Below are positions 8,180 through 17,908 of a stretch of 57,487 nt of DNA, one piece after another. The notes below the pieces were generated by a model, which worked only from the letters and a program-made list of their open reading frames with translations, did not search any database and was not told the origin of the DNA. Location: positions 1-57,487 of the forward strand of contig CAMXSH010000011.1 of the NCBI GenBank assembly GCA_947246475.1, read 5' to 3'. Each line of letters begins with the position of its first letter. The stretch's first letter is position 1. The translations under genes and the position numbers were made by a program. This DNA comes from an uncultured Roseburia sp. (lineage in GTDB: Bacteria; Bacillota; Clostridia; Lachnospirales; Lachnospiraceae).

Positions 8180-9180
8180 GAGGAAGAGATTTTTTAAAAG
8201 AAAAGGCGGGATGGATCACGATCCTGTTGCTGCAGATGCTGCTGGTGGCGCTCATTGGTTTCGCGTTGAAAGTTCATACTTTTTTCTGGGGGAGCGTTGT
8301 ATTTCTGGAGACGGTGGTTCTGGTTGTGATGTGGGTGAGTGAATACCAGAAGAAAAAAGTGTTCTACGGGAAATTGTTTTATAACCTGGAAGAACTGGAT
8401 AAAAAATATCTGATCACAGAGATGGTACGAAAGCCAGAGTTTTTGGAGGGACAGCTTTTCTGTGATGCGTTATACGATATCGACAAATCCATGAATGAGC
8501 GGGTGGGAGATATGGAACGCCTGGTCCGGGAGTTTAAGGATTATGTGGAGATGTGGATCCATGAGATCAAGATTCCCATCTCAGCACTTTCTCTGATGAA
8601 TTATAATGAAAAGATAGATATCGGGAGTTACCGCCTGCAGGTGTCGAAGATCTCCCAGTATGTGGAGCAGATTTTATATTATGTACGTGCGGATGCGCCC
8701 CAGAAGGATTATCTGATGAAAAAATGCCAGCTGAACCAGCTGATCAACGAGGTACTCCTGGAACATAAGGAAGAGTTGATTGAAAGCCGCTTTAAGATTG
8801 AGAAGGAAAATACGGAAGTAACAGTCGTATCCGATGCGAAGTGGATCAAGTTTATGCTGGGACAGATCATAAATAACAGCGTCAAATACCGAAAACCATC
8901 GAAACCGTATATTGGCTTTTTTGTGGAGGAGGACTCTGATGTGGTGAGGCTGTCTGTGGAGGATCATGGTTTCGGCATCTGCTCCGGGGATATCCTGCGG
9001 GTTTTTGAGAAATCATTTACCGGAGCAAATGGAAGAAAGGTGACTGCCTCTACCGGCATGGGATTGTATATCTGCCACAAAATGTGTGAGAAAATGGGAC
9101 ACCGGATCTGGCTGGAGTCAGAGGAAGGAAAATTTACAAGAGTCACAATAGAGTTTGGCAGGGATCATTATTATTTATAA
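8176..9180 (+). CDS. Intramembrane-sensing histidine kinase, BceS-like
   Basis: Sensor kinase of 334 residues. Two closely spaced transmembrane helices (about residues 13-33 and 38-56) leave almost no extracellular loop, which is the architecture of intramembrane-sensing kinases that detect stimuli through a BceAB transporter. The dimerisation helix carries the phosphoacceptor in WIHEIKIPISAL (H129), and the C-terminal ATPase domain shows IINNSVKYR, EDHGFGI and STGMGLYI. It overlaps the regulator gene by ATGA, so the pair is co-translated. The usual partner transporter is missing from the immediate neighbourhood. Confidence 0.92.
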   Translation: MRGRDFLKEKAGWITILLLQMLLVALIGFALKVHTFFWGSVVFLETVVLVVMWVSEYQKKKVFYGKLFYNLEELDKKYLITEMVRKPEFLEGQLFCDALYDIDKSMNERVGDMERLVREFKDYVEMWIHEIKIPISALSLMNYNEKIDIGSYRLQVSKISQYVEQILYYVRADAPQKDYLMKKCQLNQLINEVLLEHKEELIESRFKIEKENTEVTVVSDAKWIKFMLGQIINNSVKYRKPSKPYIGFFVEEDSDVVRLSVEDHGFGICSGDILRVFEKSFTGANGRKVTASTGMGLYICHKMCEKMGHRIWLESEEGKFTRVTIEFGRDHYYL

Positions 9181-9203
9181 AATCATGCAGCAGGCAAAAA
9201 CAT

Positions 9204-9241
9204 AAAAAACCGGAAAACTGATAGTGTATTCCGGTTTTTTT
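9204..9241. terminator. Bidirectional terminator between convergent kinase genes
   Basis: Twelve-base inverted repeat (AAAAAACCGGAA with TTCCGGTTTTTT) around a 13-base loop. Poly-A on one side and poly-T on the other let it work for both the BceS-like gene and the hybrid kinase gene that face each other here. Confidence 0.9.
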
Positions 9242-9277
9242 ATACGTTATTTTTTAAATATATAATTTAGGGATAGT

Positions 9278-11833
9278 TTATTCCTGTTCTGGCAGGAAAC
9301 GTGCCAAAACCCGTGTCAAAACGTCCATATCAATAGGCTTTGAAGTATGGGCGTTCATCCCATGATCCAGACATTTTTTTACGTCCTCAGAAAAGGCGTC
9401 TGCGGTCATTGCGATGATCGGCAGATCGGAATCAGGGCGGTCGAGAGTACGGATCTTTGCGCTGGCCTCATATCCCGTCATGATCGGCATACGGATATCC
9501 ATGAGTACTGCATCATAATAACCTTCTTCCGAATTCTCAAACATTTCTACGCATATCTGACCATTCTGGGCCCACTCAACTTCCATGCCTATGCTGGTAA
9601 GAAGTTCATTGGCGATTTCATAATTCAGGTCATTGTCCTCTGCCAGCAGAATTTTAACTCCATTAAAATCTCTTCTCGTTTTCGTCTGCTCCTGCTGTTT
9701 GCCCTGGATCGGATCCATAAACTGCATCAGCCCATGGTAAAGGGTGGATTTGAATAATGGTTTGCCAATAAATCCACTGATGCCGGCGCCTTTGGCATCC
9801 TCTTCAATATCGCTCCAGTCGTAAGCGGATATAAGAAGGATTGGAATGTCATTTCCAAAACGCTTACGCAGCTCCTTTGCTGTTTCGATGCCGCTCAGTC
9901 CCTGCATCTTCCAGTCCAGCAGAACGATCTGGTAGTCATTGTGTTTTCTTAAATGTTCTTCCACCATCTCGATGGCGGACTGACCGTCAAGAGTCCAGTC
10001 ACAGTTGACAGACATTTCTTTAAGATTTGCTGCAGTATCTTTGCACAGCTGCTCATCATCATCCACAAGAAGCATGTTCCAGGCAGGAAGAATCATATCT
10101 GCCTCTGAGACCGTAGCTCTTTCCAGATCAAGGATGACATGGAATTCAGTTCCCTTCTGAAGTTCGCTGTGGACTTCTATCGTTCCCTCCATGGCATCGA
10201 TGATATGTTTGTTGATTGCCATGCCAAGACCGGTTCCTTCTGTTTTGTGTACTCTCAGATTGTCCTCCCGCACAAAGGCGTCATACATTTTTTCCTGGAA
10301 TTCCTTTGTCATGCCGATGCCGCTGTCCTTGATGCGGAAGTTTACACGGACAAAATTGTCGCCTTTGGGTGATTCTTCCTGATCTACATAGATATGGATC
10401 TTACCGCCTTCCGGTGTAAACTTGAAGGCATTGGACATGAAGTTGATCAAAACCTGATTCAGCCGGACGCTGTCACAGTACACATTCTCAGACAAAATAT
10501 TTGAAATAAATATATCAAATTTTTGATTTTTTGCTTTCACCTGTGGCTGGATCACGCTTACTATGCTCTCCATAGCCTCCCGCAGAGAGATCAGCTCTAT
10601 GTTCAGTGTCATTTTTCCGCTCTCGATTTTTGACATGTCGAGAATGTCATTAATAAGACCGAGCAGATGACGGCTGGAAAGTGTTATTTTCTTCAGGCAG
10701 TTTTTTAACTGTGCTTTGTTATCAATATTCGCTGTGGCGATGGTGGTCATACCCACGATGGCATTCATAGGGGTACGGATATCGTGGCTCATATTTGACA
10801 GGAACTCACTCTTAGCCTGGTTTGCCTTGATGGCTTCATTGCGGGCCCGTTTCACCTCAATCAGCTGTTTTTTTGCCAATTTATAAAATGCCGCAAATAC
10901 CACCATAAATATAATATACATCAGCGATAATGCCATCAAAAAGGAGTTTAGTCTCTGATCGTCCAGCTCGAGTATAATATCGTCCAGAGCATCATAGGAC
11001 ATAGCGGTCACCAGATACCATTCGGAATAAGACAGCGGTGTACAGTATACACACCGGATTCCTTCACTGGTGGAGATGATATCGGAGTATAAAACCCTAT
11101 TATTTATGGCGTTCTGAAAGTTCTTTATATAATAATCCACGCCCCGCTCATCCGTGTCGAGCACCATTTTATCCAGGCGTTCATAATAGTTATTCAAGAC
11201 GGCAGAACCGCTCTTTATGACAAAATCACCATTTCTTCTTATAATATGTGAATAGGTCTCGGTATTCTGATCGTCAAGGGAAAGGGTGTTGCTTATAAAT
11301 TGGATATCGATACCGCCCACCAGTGCGATACTTTTTTTCCCATTGTTCATTTCATATTCGCAGGGAACACCCAGCAGTACAAGTTCTAATTCCGGGTCAG
11401 GAGTACTTGCGATGGCTATTTTTTTATTATTATTTTTCAAGGAGGAAAAAAATGGTTCGGAGTCGGCAATGGTAACATTGTCACCGAGGATTAGTTCCAC
11501 ACTGCCATCTTCTGCATAAAGTCCCAAAAAGTTAAAATTTCTGGAAGCAGCACTTGCCGCCAGGGCTTCTATCAGTTTATTGCCTTTCAGGTCTCCTTCA
11601 GGCGGTGTTGCGTTGATCATGCCTTCCACCTGGGACAATTTGATGTCCATCGTGGTTTCAAAATGTTTGGTGATCTCCGTGCTCATTCTTTCCATATAAA
11701 AATTTCCGATTTTAGCAGAGGTTTCTCTGCTCTTTTCTGCCATACGGTTCATAAGAAAGATAAATATACATGCACTTAATATAAATACCAGAATGAAACT
11801 TCCAATGAGAAAGCGGGATGTTTTGTTTTTCAT
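9278..11833 (-). CDS. Hybrid sensor histidine kinase with two C-terminal receiver domains
   Basis: Membrane-bound multi-domain signalling protein of 851 residues. Order: N-terminal membrane helix, extracellular Cache-like sensor of about 270 residues, second helix ([20 protein letters not shown]), coiled linker, HisKA domain with [13 protein letters not shown], ATPase domain ([34 protein letters not shown]), then two receiver domains with aspartates in VLLDWKMQ and VLMDIRMP. No output domain is present, so it should pass phosphate to a separate phosphotransfer protein or regulator. ATG 11833 is preferred over GTG 11842, since GAGGTG lies at the right distance before it and contains that GTG. 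It is monocistronic and its signal is unknown. Confidence 0.92.
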   Translation of the reverse strand: MKNKTSRFLIGSFILVFILSACIFIFLMNRMAEKSRETSAKIGNFYMERMSTEITKHFETTMDIKLSQVEGMINATPPEGDLKGNKLIEALAASAASRNFNFLGLYAEDGSVELILGDNVTIADSEPFFSSLKNNNKKIAIASTPDPELELVLLGVPCEYEMNNGKKSIALVGGIDIQFISNTLSLDDQNTETYSHIIRRNGDFVIKSGSAVLNNYYERLDKMVLDTDERGVDYYIKNFQNAINNRVLYSDIISTSEGIRCVYCTPLSYSEWYLVTAMSYDALDDIILELDDQRLNSFLMALSLMYIIFMVVFAAFYKLAKKQLIEVKRARNEAIKANQAKSEFLSNMSHDIRTPMNAIVGMTTIATANIDNKAQLKNCLKKITLSSRHLLGLINDILDMSKIESGKMTLNIELISLREAMESIVSVIQPQVKAKNQKFDIFISNILSENVYCDSVRLNQVLINFMSNAFKFTPEGGKIHIYVDQEESPKGDNFVRVNFRIKDSGIGMTKEFQEKMYDAFVREDNLRVHKTEGTGLGMAINKHIIDAMEGTIEVHSELQKGTEFHVILDLERATVSEADMILPAWNMLLVDDDEQLCKDTAANLKEMSVNCDWTLDGQSAIEMVEEHLRKHNDYQIVLLDWKMQGLSGIETAKELRKRFGNDIPILLISAYDWSDIEEDAKGAGISGFIGKPLFKSTLYHGLMQFMDPIQGKQQEQTKTRRDFNGVKILLAEDNDLNYEIANELLTSIGMEVEWAQNGQICVEMFENSEEGYYDAVLMDIRMPIMTGYEASAKIRTLDRPDSDLPIIAMTADAFSEDVKKCLDHGMNAHTSKPIDMDVLTRVLARFLPEQE

Positions 11834-11931
11834 GTTGTTCACCTCATAATAGTTAAAGTACTTTGACCATGGTATTATTATATATCATAAAGGAAAATTC
11901 TACAAGACTTGAAAATATCACATTTACTGAA

Positions 11932-11960
11932 TTGATATTGTTTTTGTAAGTTGCTATAAT
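11932..11960 (+). promoter_or_regulatory. Sigma-A promoter of the envelope-type operon
   Basis: TTGATA, exactly 17 bases, then TATAAT; the response-regulator start codon follows 37 bases downstream. This is a near-consensus housekeeping promoter and the only clear one before the eight-gene run that ends at 20256. Confidence 0.75.
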
Positions 11961-11997
11961 AAATAAGACATAGTTATTTGCGAAGGAGGCTCGCAGC

Positions 11998-12672
11998 ATG
12001 AATAAAAAAATAGCGCAGAACAGGGTATTGATCGTGGAGGATGAGATCTCCATTGCGAAGATGATAGCCATGAATCTTAAAGTGGCGGGGTATGAGGCGA
12101 AGATGTATCATGATGGCAGGGAGGCGGCGGATGCGTTAGAAGAAGATCACACCTATGATATTGCCCTGCTGGATGTCATGCTGCCTGGAATGGATGGATT
12201 CGCACTGTTTGAGATTGTCAGGTCCTATGAGATACCAGCTATATTCTTGACTGCGAAAGACGATATCAACTCGAAGATACAGGGTCTGCAGGGAGGGGCA
12301 GAAGATTATATTGTAAAGCCCTTTGATATGCTGGAGCTTATGGTGCGGATGGAAAAGGTATTGGAGAGGACGAAAAAACTCGGTGATGTCATCCGCATTT
12401 TGGATGTGGAGATCAATTTTCTGGAACATTCCGTCAGAAAAAATGGCGAAGAGGTATTATTGAAGCCTATGGAATTTGACCTGCTCTGTGTGCTGGCGCG
12501 GAATAAAAATATCGCCATATCCAGAGAAGAGCTGCTGCGGCGGGTGTGGGGAGTGGATTACCTGGGAGAGACGAGAACGGTAGATGTGCATATCGGGCAG
12601 CTCCGGAAAAAGCTTTCCTTAAATAACAATATAAAAACTGTTTCAAAGATGGGTTACAGGCTGGAGGAATAG
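11998..12672 (+). CDS. OmpR-family response regulator of the eight-gene operon
   Basis: Response regulator of 224 residues with a receiver domain (VEDE acidic pocket, phosphoacceptor D59 in LLDVMLPG, conserved KPFD lysine) and an OmpR-type winged helix (LLKPMEFDLLCVLARN, RRVWGVDYLGETRTVDVHI). ATG with AAGGAGG upstream. The kinase gene starts three bases after its stop. It probably controls the operon it heads, which contains a lipoprotein, an ABC transporter and surface proteins. No operator is identified. Confidence 0.93.
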   Translation: MNKKIAQNRVLIVEDEISIAKMIAMNLKVAGYEAKMYHDGREAADALEEDHTYDIALLDVMLPGMDGFALFEIVRSYEIPAIFLTAKDDINSKIQGLQGGAEDYIVKPFDMLELMVRMEKVLERTKKLGDVIRILDVEINFLEHSVRKNGEEVLLKPMEFDLLCVLARNKNIAISREELLRRVWGVDYLGETRTVDVHIGQLRKKLSLNNNIKTVSKMGYRLEE

Positions 12673-12675
12673 ATT

Positions 12676-14058
12676 ATGAGATTAAAGACAAAGATTATTC
12701 TCATATGCTGTATCAGTACTTTGCTCTCATGCGCGTTCTGCGGTGTGGCGGTCTTTGGCCTGGTAAAAAGAATTTCTATGGAGGCAGCAGAAGGACAGAG
12801 TTTAAAAAATGTAACAGAGGGGATTTCACAGCTGGAAGACCGGATCAATGCAATTAGTGACGACATGAGATTTTCCCTGGATGCAGAAGTGATGCAATAC
12901 ATTCTGAAACAGCACAACGATGAGCTGACGGTCTGCTTTTCCGCAGAGAAGGATGGGGAAGAGATCTATAATGAAACCGTTTTTAAACAGAAGGAGCTGA
13001 ATGCTTTAGAGTATAGGTATATTTCTGATCCTGACCTGAAGGTGGCGCAGATGGAGTGGGAGGATCAGCATTTTTTTGTTTATAATACTTATATAGGAGA
13101 CAAGTGTGCTCTTTACAAGCTGGAGGATATTACTTATGTGTGGGAACGGATGGAGCTGCTGGGATTCGGGCTGGCTGTTCTGACCTGTATGATTACGATG
13201 GCGGTCTGCCTGCTGCTCTTTATCGTGTTAAATAAGGTGCTTTATCCTCTGCAGCAGTTAAATGCCGGGGCAAAACACATCGCCAGGGGCCAGTACGATG
13301 AGAGAATCCAGGTGGAGAGAAAAGATGAGATCGGAGAATTAAGCGAGAACTTTAACCAGATGGCAGAGGCGGTGCAGTTCCGCATTGAACAGTTAAAGGA
13401 GGCAGAGTGGAAGCGGACATTGTTTATGGGAAATCTCACTCATGAACTGAAAACTCCTATGACAGCCATCTCCGGATATGCCAGGACACTCCTGACAGTA
13501 AAACTTCCGGAAGAGGACAAAGAGGAGGCGCTCTCTTATATATATGAAGAAAGCTGCCGGCTGGAGAGGCTTTCACGAAAGATGATGGATCTGTTGTTGC
13601 TGGAAGAAAATGACAATATTAATTTTGAAAAGATAGCGGCAGGTGTATTGTTTCATAGAGCGGCGGAGGCCTGCCGCCAGAGTCTGGAGCAGGACGGTAT
13701 CTGTCTGGAATGCCAGGAAAAGGGAGAGGTTTTCCTGGTGGACGCTGACCTGTTTACCGAGGTGCTGATCAATCTCATTGACAACGCCAGGAAAGCCAGC
13801 CGGAGGGGAGACCGGATCCTGCTCTCCGCCTCAGGAAATAGGATCTGCGTCAGGGATTTTGGAACCGGTATTCCAGAAGAGGAGAGGGAGAGGATCCTGG
13901 AACCCTTTTATATGATCGACAAGTCGAGGAGCAGAAAAAGCGGTGGTGCCGGACTTGGACTTGCTATTACTGCCCTGATATTAAAAAGGCATAACTGCCA
14001 CATCCGGATCGAGAGTGAAATGGGACAGGGAACTCAGATGATTTTACAATTTGTTTAA
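12676..14058 (+). CDS. Sensor histidine kinase with HAMP domain
   Basis: Kinase of 460 residues. A first membrane helix (about 6-30), an extracellular sensor of about 130 residues without a recognised fold, a second helix (163-187), HAMP domain (LYPLQQLNAGAKHIARGQYDERI), HisKA with LTHELKTPM (H256) and an ATPase domain (NLIDNARKAS, RDFGTGIP, GGAGLGLAI). A GGAGGAAT ribosome site lies at the end of the regulator gene. It is partner of the preceding regulator. Its periplasm-side sensor is large enough to bind a ligand directly, unlike the BceS-like kinase upstream. A hairpin separates it from the next gene. Confidence 0.93.
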   Translation: MRLKTKIILICCISTLLSCAFCGVAVFGLVKRISMEAAEGQSLKNVTEGISQLEDRINAISDDMRFSLDAEVMQYILKQHNDELTVCFSAEKDGEEIYNETVFKQKELNALEYRYISDPDLKVAQMEWEDQHFFVYNTYIGDKCALYKLEDITYVWERMELLGFGLAVLTCMITMAVCLLLFIVLNKVLYPLQQLNAGAKHIARGQYDERIQVERKDEIGELSENFNQMAEAVQFRIEQLKEAEWKRTLFMGNLTHELKTPMTAISGYARTLLTVKLPEEDKEEALSYIYEESCRLERLSRKMMDLLLLEENDNINFEKIAAGVLFHRAAEACRQSLEQDGICLECQEKGEVFLVDADLFTEVLINLIDNARKASRRGDRILLSASGNRICVRDFGTGIPEEERERILEPFYMIDKSRSRKSGGAGLGLAITALILKRHNCHIRIESEMGQGTQMILQFV

Positions 14059-14082
14059 AAAACGATGAATACTTGGTGAATG

Positions 14083-14113
14083 CGTCCATGTTAGAATGAT
14101 TTCAACATGGACG
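14083..14113 (+). other. Intercistronic hairpin between kinase and lipoprotein genes
   Basis: Perfect 10-base inverted repeat CGTCCATGTT/AACATGGACG with an 11-base loop, not followed by a T-run. It could be an mRNA processing or stability element, or an operator, marking the boundary between the two-component genes and the structural genes of the operon. Confidence 0.6.
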
Positions 14114-14139
14114 TTAGTAGTTTACAGGAGGGAACTGGC

Positions 14140-15675
14140 ATGAGGAAAAAATGTATGGCACTGATGTTATCGGGAGTGATGGTTTTTACACTGGCTGGAT
14201 GCGCCAGCAACCCGGAGAAATCTGTGGTCAAAGAAAAAAATATGGATAAAATGCTGCAGGAGGCACAGAAAACGGATGATACAAATACTTTTGAACAGAT
14301 CAAGGAAGAGGTGAAAAAGTATGAAACCTACAAAACCCGCATCGAAGATAACAGATTAAAGGTTGTTGTTGATGTAGATGCGAAAGTAGAGGTGCCGGAG
14401 GTAGAAAAGCTTTCGGTATACCGGGTGCGGGCACAAAAGATCAAGCAGGATTTTTTAGACCGTGTTCAAAAGACGCTGACACCTGGGCTGGCTTATTACG
14501 ACGGCAGTAAAGCTGAGATCCGCATAAAATCTGATATTGCCAAAGAAATAAGAGACTGTAAGAAAGAATTAAATGAAGCTAAAAAATCAGGAGATGCTGT
14601 CACGGCCGAAGAGTATGAAGGTAACATCGCGGATCTGAAAAAGGAATATGAAAAAGCGCCGGACAATGTGAAACTTACCGATTATCCATCTGAGAACAAA
14701 ATTCTCAACATAAAGAATCTATATGACAGCGACCCAAAGGATACGTTTTACAGCTGGCTGTATGAGCTGCACGGGGATGGAGAGATGTTTTATGGATTGA
14801 GCGATGGAAAAGATGGAAATTATCATACGCTGTTTGTTCAGAATTCTGATAATTATGGAAACTGCCTGCGGTACGAGTGCAGCAAAAATGGGTATAGTGA
14901 CAAACTGAGCTCTGCCGTTGTGGACAATGATCTTCAGATGATTACACCGAAAAAGGATGGGCAGGAACCAGAATTTCCCATGGTTGATCTAGGGGAAGCC
15001 ATTTCCTGTGTGAGCAATGAACCCTTGACCCTGTCCCAGGAGGAGGCAGAACAGAAAGTAAATACTCTTCTTGAGCAGCTGGGACTTGATGATTACAAAT
15101 GTTATGAACAGGGGGTATACTCCCAGCTTCTACAGAATGAAGACGTGACAGATAAATATAGGAATGTTTATCGTTTTCTGTGTCTGAGAAAGCTGGATAA
15201 CGTTTTTGTCAATAATCAGGCGGGTTATAAGCTGACGGATGGCTGGCAGGGAAAAAATTATGTAAAAAAAATGTGGGGAAGCGAAGCGGTGGCAGTCGCT
15301 GTAAATGACAGTGGAATCGTAGGTTTTCATTATCTATCACCACTTTCCATAAGTGAAACGGTGGTGAAAGACAGTCGCATAAAATCCTTTGATGAGATTA
15401 AAGAGACATTTGAGAAAATGGTTGTCATAGAAAATGCGGCACAGGATAAGGAGGCAGAAGGGAACGTATCTGTCAAGGTGACAGATGTAAACCTCGTATA
15501 TACCAGGATCAGTGAGAAAGACAGTTTTGACACGGGACTGGTAGTTCCTGTCTGGAATTTTGAGGGGACTCTGGTGGACGAATACGGAGGTGGAAAGGCG
15601 GGGAAAAAGACAGGCATTATCCTTTCCATAAATGCTATCGACGGCTCCGTAATAAACCAGGAACTGGGATATTAA
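14140..15675 (+). CDS. Lipoprotein of unknown function (operon component)
   Basis: Exported lipoprotein of 511 residues. The start at 14140 follows GGAGGG by nine bases and gives a classical lipoprotein signal (basic MRKK, hydrophobic stretch, lipobox LAGC at about residues 22-25). The mature protein is hydrophilic, charged and without transmembrane segments; residues around 140-180 are lysine/glutamate-rich and probably helical. I do not recognise its fold; it resembles in layout large uncharacterised Firmicute lipoproteins found next to ABC-2 type transporters. As a surface-anchored protein it may be the substrate-facing or sensing part of the transporter encoded just downstream. Confidence 0.85.
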   Translation: MRKKCMALMLSGVMVFTLAGCASNPEKSVVKEKNMDKMLQEAQKTDDTNTFEQIKEEVKKYETYKTRIEDNRLKVVVDVDAKVEVPEVEKLSVYRVRAQKIKQDFLDRVQKTLTPGLAYYDGSKAEIRIKSDIAKEIRDCKKELNEAKKSGDAVTAEEYEGNIADLKKEYEKAPDNVKLTDYPSENKILNIKNLYDSDPKDTFYSWLYELHGDGEMFYGLSDGKDGNYHTLFVQNSDNYGNCLRYECSKNGYSDKLSSAVVDNDLQMITPKKDGQEPEFPMVDLGEAISCVSNEPLTLSQEEAEQKVNTLLEQLGLDDYKCYEQGVYSQLLQNEDVTDKYRNVYRFLCLRKLDNVFVNNQAGYKLTDGWQGKNYVKKMWGSEAVAVAVNDSGIVGFHYLSPLSISETVVKDSRIKSFDEIKETFEKMVVIENAAQDKEAEGNVSVKVTDVNLVYTRISEKDSFDTGLVVPVWNFEGTLVDEYGGGKAGKKTGIILSINAIDGSVINQELGY

Positions 15676-15714
15676 TCAAATATCAAGGGGCTGACCAGAG
15701 AAAGGATTGCGGCT

Positions 15715-16341
15715 ATGAATAGTTTTGAAACGGATATAAAACGGGCATTCTGCAGTGCAAATTTTCTCGCGGGACTGCTGATCGAGTGTATTATTTTATG
15801 GCGCGCGGGGGTTGAGTCAGAACTGTTCCGGATCAGTGTGCCGGTCCTGGCCTCCCTGCCCTATTCTACGGCATGGCTTGGCGATTATCAGAGCGGCTAC
15901 ATCAAAGAATACCTGCCCCGGTGTGGGAGAACATCGTATATCCTGGGAAAATTTCTCGCCTGCGGCATAAGCGGGGGCGGTCTGCTCACAGCGGCATGTT
16001 TATTCCGCCTGATGACAGGAGGCGGGGAGCATATGGAGTGGAAGCTTCTTTTGATCTTTCTCTCCGGGATGTTGTGGGCGGTGGTGGCGGCGACCCTCGC
16101 CGCCGCTGCAAACAGCAGATATGTTGCCTACGGTGGTGCATTTGTATTGTTTTACATGCTGGTTATATTATACCAGCGCTATTTTAAGACATTGTACTGC
16201 CTGTATCCGGTGGAATGGTATGCTCCAGAACATACGTGGGTGCTGGGGGATACGGGGATCGTACTGCTGCTGGCGGGAATGATCCTGCTTATCGGCGTTC
16301 TCTATTATGAGATTCTTGGGAGGTGCATGAAACATGTGTAA
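15715..16341 (+). CDS. Multi-pass membrane protein, probable ABC permease subunit (first)
   Basis: Hydrophobic protein of 208 residues with about six predicted membrane helices (for example ISVPVLASLPYSTAWLG, LLLIFLSGMLWAVVAATLA, IVLLLAGMILLIGVLYY). It follows the lipoprotein gene, overlaps the next membrane-protein gene by eight bases and precedes an ABC ATPase, so it is probably one half of an ABC-2-like permease. It is shorter than a usual permease of this class and has no family motif I can name. The ribosome site is only moderate (AGAAAGG). Confidence 0.85.
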   Translation: MNSFETDIKRAFCSANFLAGLLIECIILWRAGVESELFRISVPVLASLPYSTAWLGDYQSGYIKEYLPRCGRTSYILGKFLACGISGGGLLTAACLFRLMTGGGEHMEWKLLLIFLSGMLWAVVAATLAAAANSRYVAYGGAFVLFYMLVILYQRYFKTLYCLYPVEWYAPEHTWVLGDTGIVLLLAGMILLIGVLYYEILGRCMKHV

Positions 16342-17236
16342 AATCAGACAGATTCTGTACATCGCCCGCTCTGATTTTAGGAAATGGCGCAGAAATCCCC
16401 AGATCATAATGTGCTTTCTCCTCGCCTTTATATTCTGCTTTCTGCTGTCCGATAAGGTGATGCAGTTCGCACAGGAACATGGCACGTATCTGCAGGGAAT
16501 GGAGGCCTTTATATGGACCTTCGGAGATGCGCAGTCGGTACTTGCCATCTCGATCTTACTGCTTCTTTTGTTTTCAGATATGCCCAGCCTATCCAATGAA
16601 GTGCCTTATTTTATGGTAAGAACAGACCGAAGGGTATGGATGCTGGGGCAGATTGTATATTTGATATCTGCCACTTTTTGTTTTATGCTTTTTATCCTTC
16701 TGGCGACGGTGCTCCTGTCGGCAGGAAGGGCATATCCGGCAAACCTGTGGAGTGACACGGCAGCAATATTAGGATATTCGGGAATCGGAGAAAAGATTGC
16801 AGTTCCTTCCTTTGTGAAGGTTCTGGAGCTGACAGATCCTTATCGCTGTACGCTGCACATCTTTTTATTGATGACAGGCTATGCAGTCTCCATGGCGGGC
16901 ATCATTTTGTTTTTAAATCTTTGCCGAAGCAATGGCGGAATGATAGGCGGTGTGATCTTTAGCGGATTCGGGCTTCTGATGAATCCAGATATTGTGGCGG
17001 AATGGTTTGGGATTTCTATGGAGAAGATCCGCTTTGCCAATATTATAAGCGGCTGGATCTCGCCTCTGAACCATGCCACCTATTATATGCACAGCTTTGG
17101 ATATGACAATCTGCCGAAATTGTGGCAGTCCTATCTGTTCTTTTCGTTGTTTAGTGTGCTGCTTTTTGTGGTTTCCCTTATGAAAATAAAGAATTACCCA
17201 TTTTCTTTTACTGGCAGCCAGGCAGGTTCGAATTAA
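16334..17236 (+). CDS. Multi-pass membrane protein, probable ABC permease subunit (second)
   Basis: Membrane protein of 300 residues with about six hydrophobic helices; the N-terminal segment RSDFRKWRRNPQIIMCFLLA is typical of ABC-2 type permeases, where an amphipathic helix precedes the first membrane span. Start ATG 16334 overlaps the preceding gene by eight bases with GGGAGGTG upstream. Together with the 208-residue protein and the ATPase that follows after a 24-base gap it should form an ABC transporter. The substrate is unknown. Confidence 0.88.
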   Translation: MCKIRQILYIARSDFRKWRRNPQIIMCFLLAFIFCFLLSDKVMQFAQEHGTYLQGMEAFIWTFGDAQSVLAISILLLLLFSDMPSLSNEVPYFMVRTDRRVWMLGQIVYLISATFCFMLFILLATVLLSAGRAYPANLWSDTAAILGYSGIGEKIAVPSFVKVLELTDPYRCTLHIFLLMTGYAVSMAGIILFLNLCRSNGGMIGGVIFSGFGLLMNPDIVAEWFGISMEKIRFANIISGWISPLNHATYYMHSFGYDNLPKLWQSYLFFSLFSVLLFVVSLMKIKNYPFSFTGSQAGSN

Positions 17237-17260
17237 ACAAGCTAATAGAGGAGATTGATC

Positions 17261-17908
17261 ATGGAAGATATTACAGGAATCGAAGTAAATCATGTATATA
17301 AATCATTTGGAAAAGAACAGGTGCTGATCGACGTAAATTTCTCCATCCCGCCGGGACGTATCTATGGGGTGGTGGGAAATAATGGAAGCGGCAAGACGGT
17401 ACTTATGAAATGTATATGCGGCTTCATGAAATGTGACAGAGGAAAGATTATTGTAAATGGCAGGCAGGTGGGGAAAGAAGTAGATTTTCCGGACCGGCTG
17501 GGCGTGATCATCGAGACACCGGGTTTTATCCCAAATCTGACTGGATACAAAAACCTTAAGATTCTTGCTGCATTAAAGGGAAGGATTGGAAAATCAGAAA
17601 TACGGGAGACGCTGCAGAGGGTGGGGCTTGATCCGGATATGAAAAAGCCGGTGTCCAAGTACTCTCTGGGTATGCGCCAGAGGCTGGGTATCGCCCAGGC
17701 GATTATGGAAGATCCGAAGGTGCTTGTCCTGGATGAGCCCTTCAACGGGCTGGACCAGTATGGGGTGGTAGAGATTCGGGCGCTGCTCAAGGACTTGAAA
17801 GCCGATGGAAAATCCATACTGCTGGCAAGCCATAATGCCCAGGATATCAAAGAGCTTTGTGACCATGTAAAGGATCTGATGTTGGAAAGGAATGAGATGA
17901 ATGAGTAG
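17261..17908 (+). CDS. ABC transporter ATP-binding protein
   Basis: Nucleotide-binding subunit of 215 residues. Walker A VGNNGSGKTVL (about residues 38-48), signature YSLGMRQRLG, Walker B VLVLDEPFNGLD and switch histidine in LLASHNAQD are all intact, so it is an active ATPase. The short form and the FNGLD wording resemble ATPases of ABC-2 export systems. ATG 17261 with GAGGAG upstream is preferred over a TTG at 17255. Its last eight bases overlap the surface-protein gene, showing tight coupling within the operon. Confidence 0.93.
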   Translation: MEDITGIEVNHVYKSFGKEQVLIDVNFSIPPGRIYGVVGNNGSGKTVLMKCICGFMKCDRGKIIVNGRQVGKEVDFPDRLGVIIETPGFIPNLTGYKNLKILAALKGRIGKSEIRETLQRVGLDPDMKKPVSKYSLGMRQRLGIAQAIMEDPKVLVLDEPFNGLDQYGVVEIRALLKDLKADGKSILLASHNAQDIKELCDHVKDLMLERNEMNE

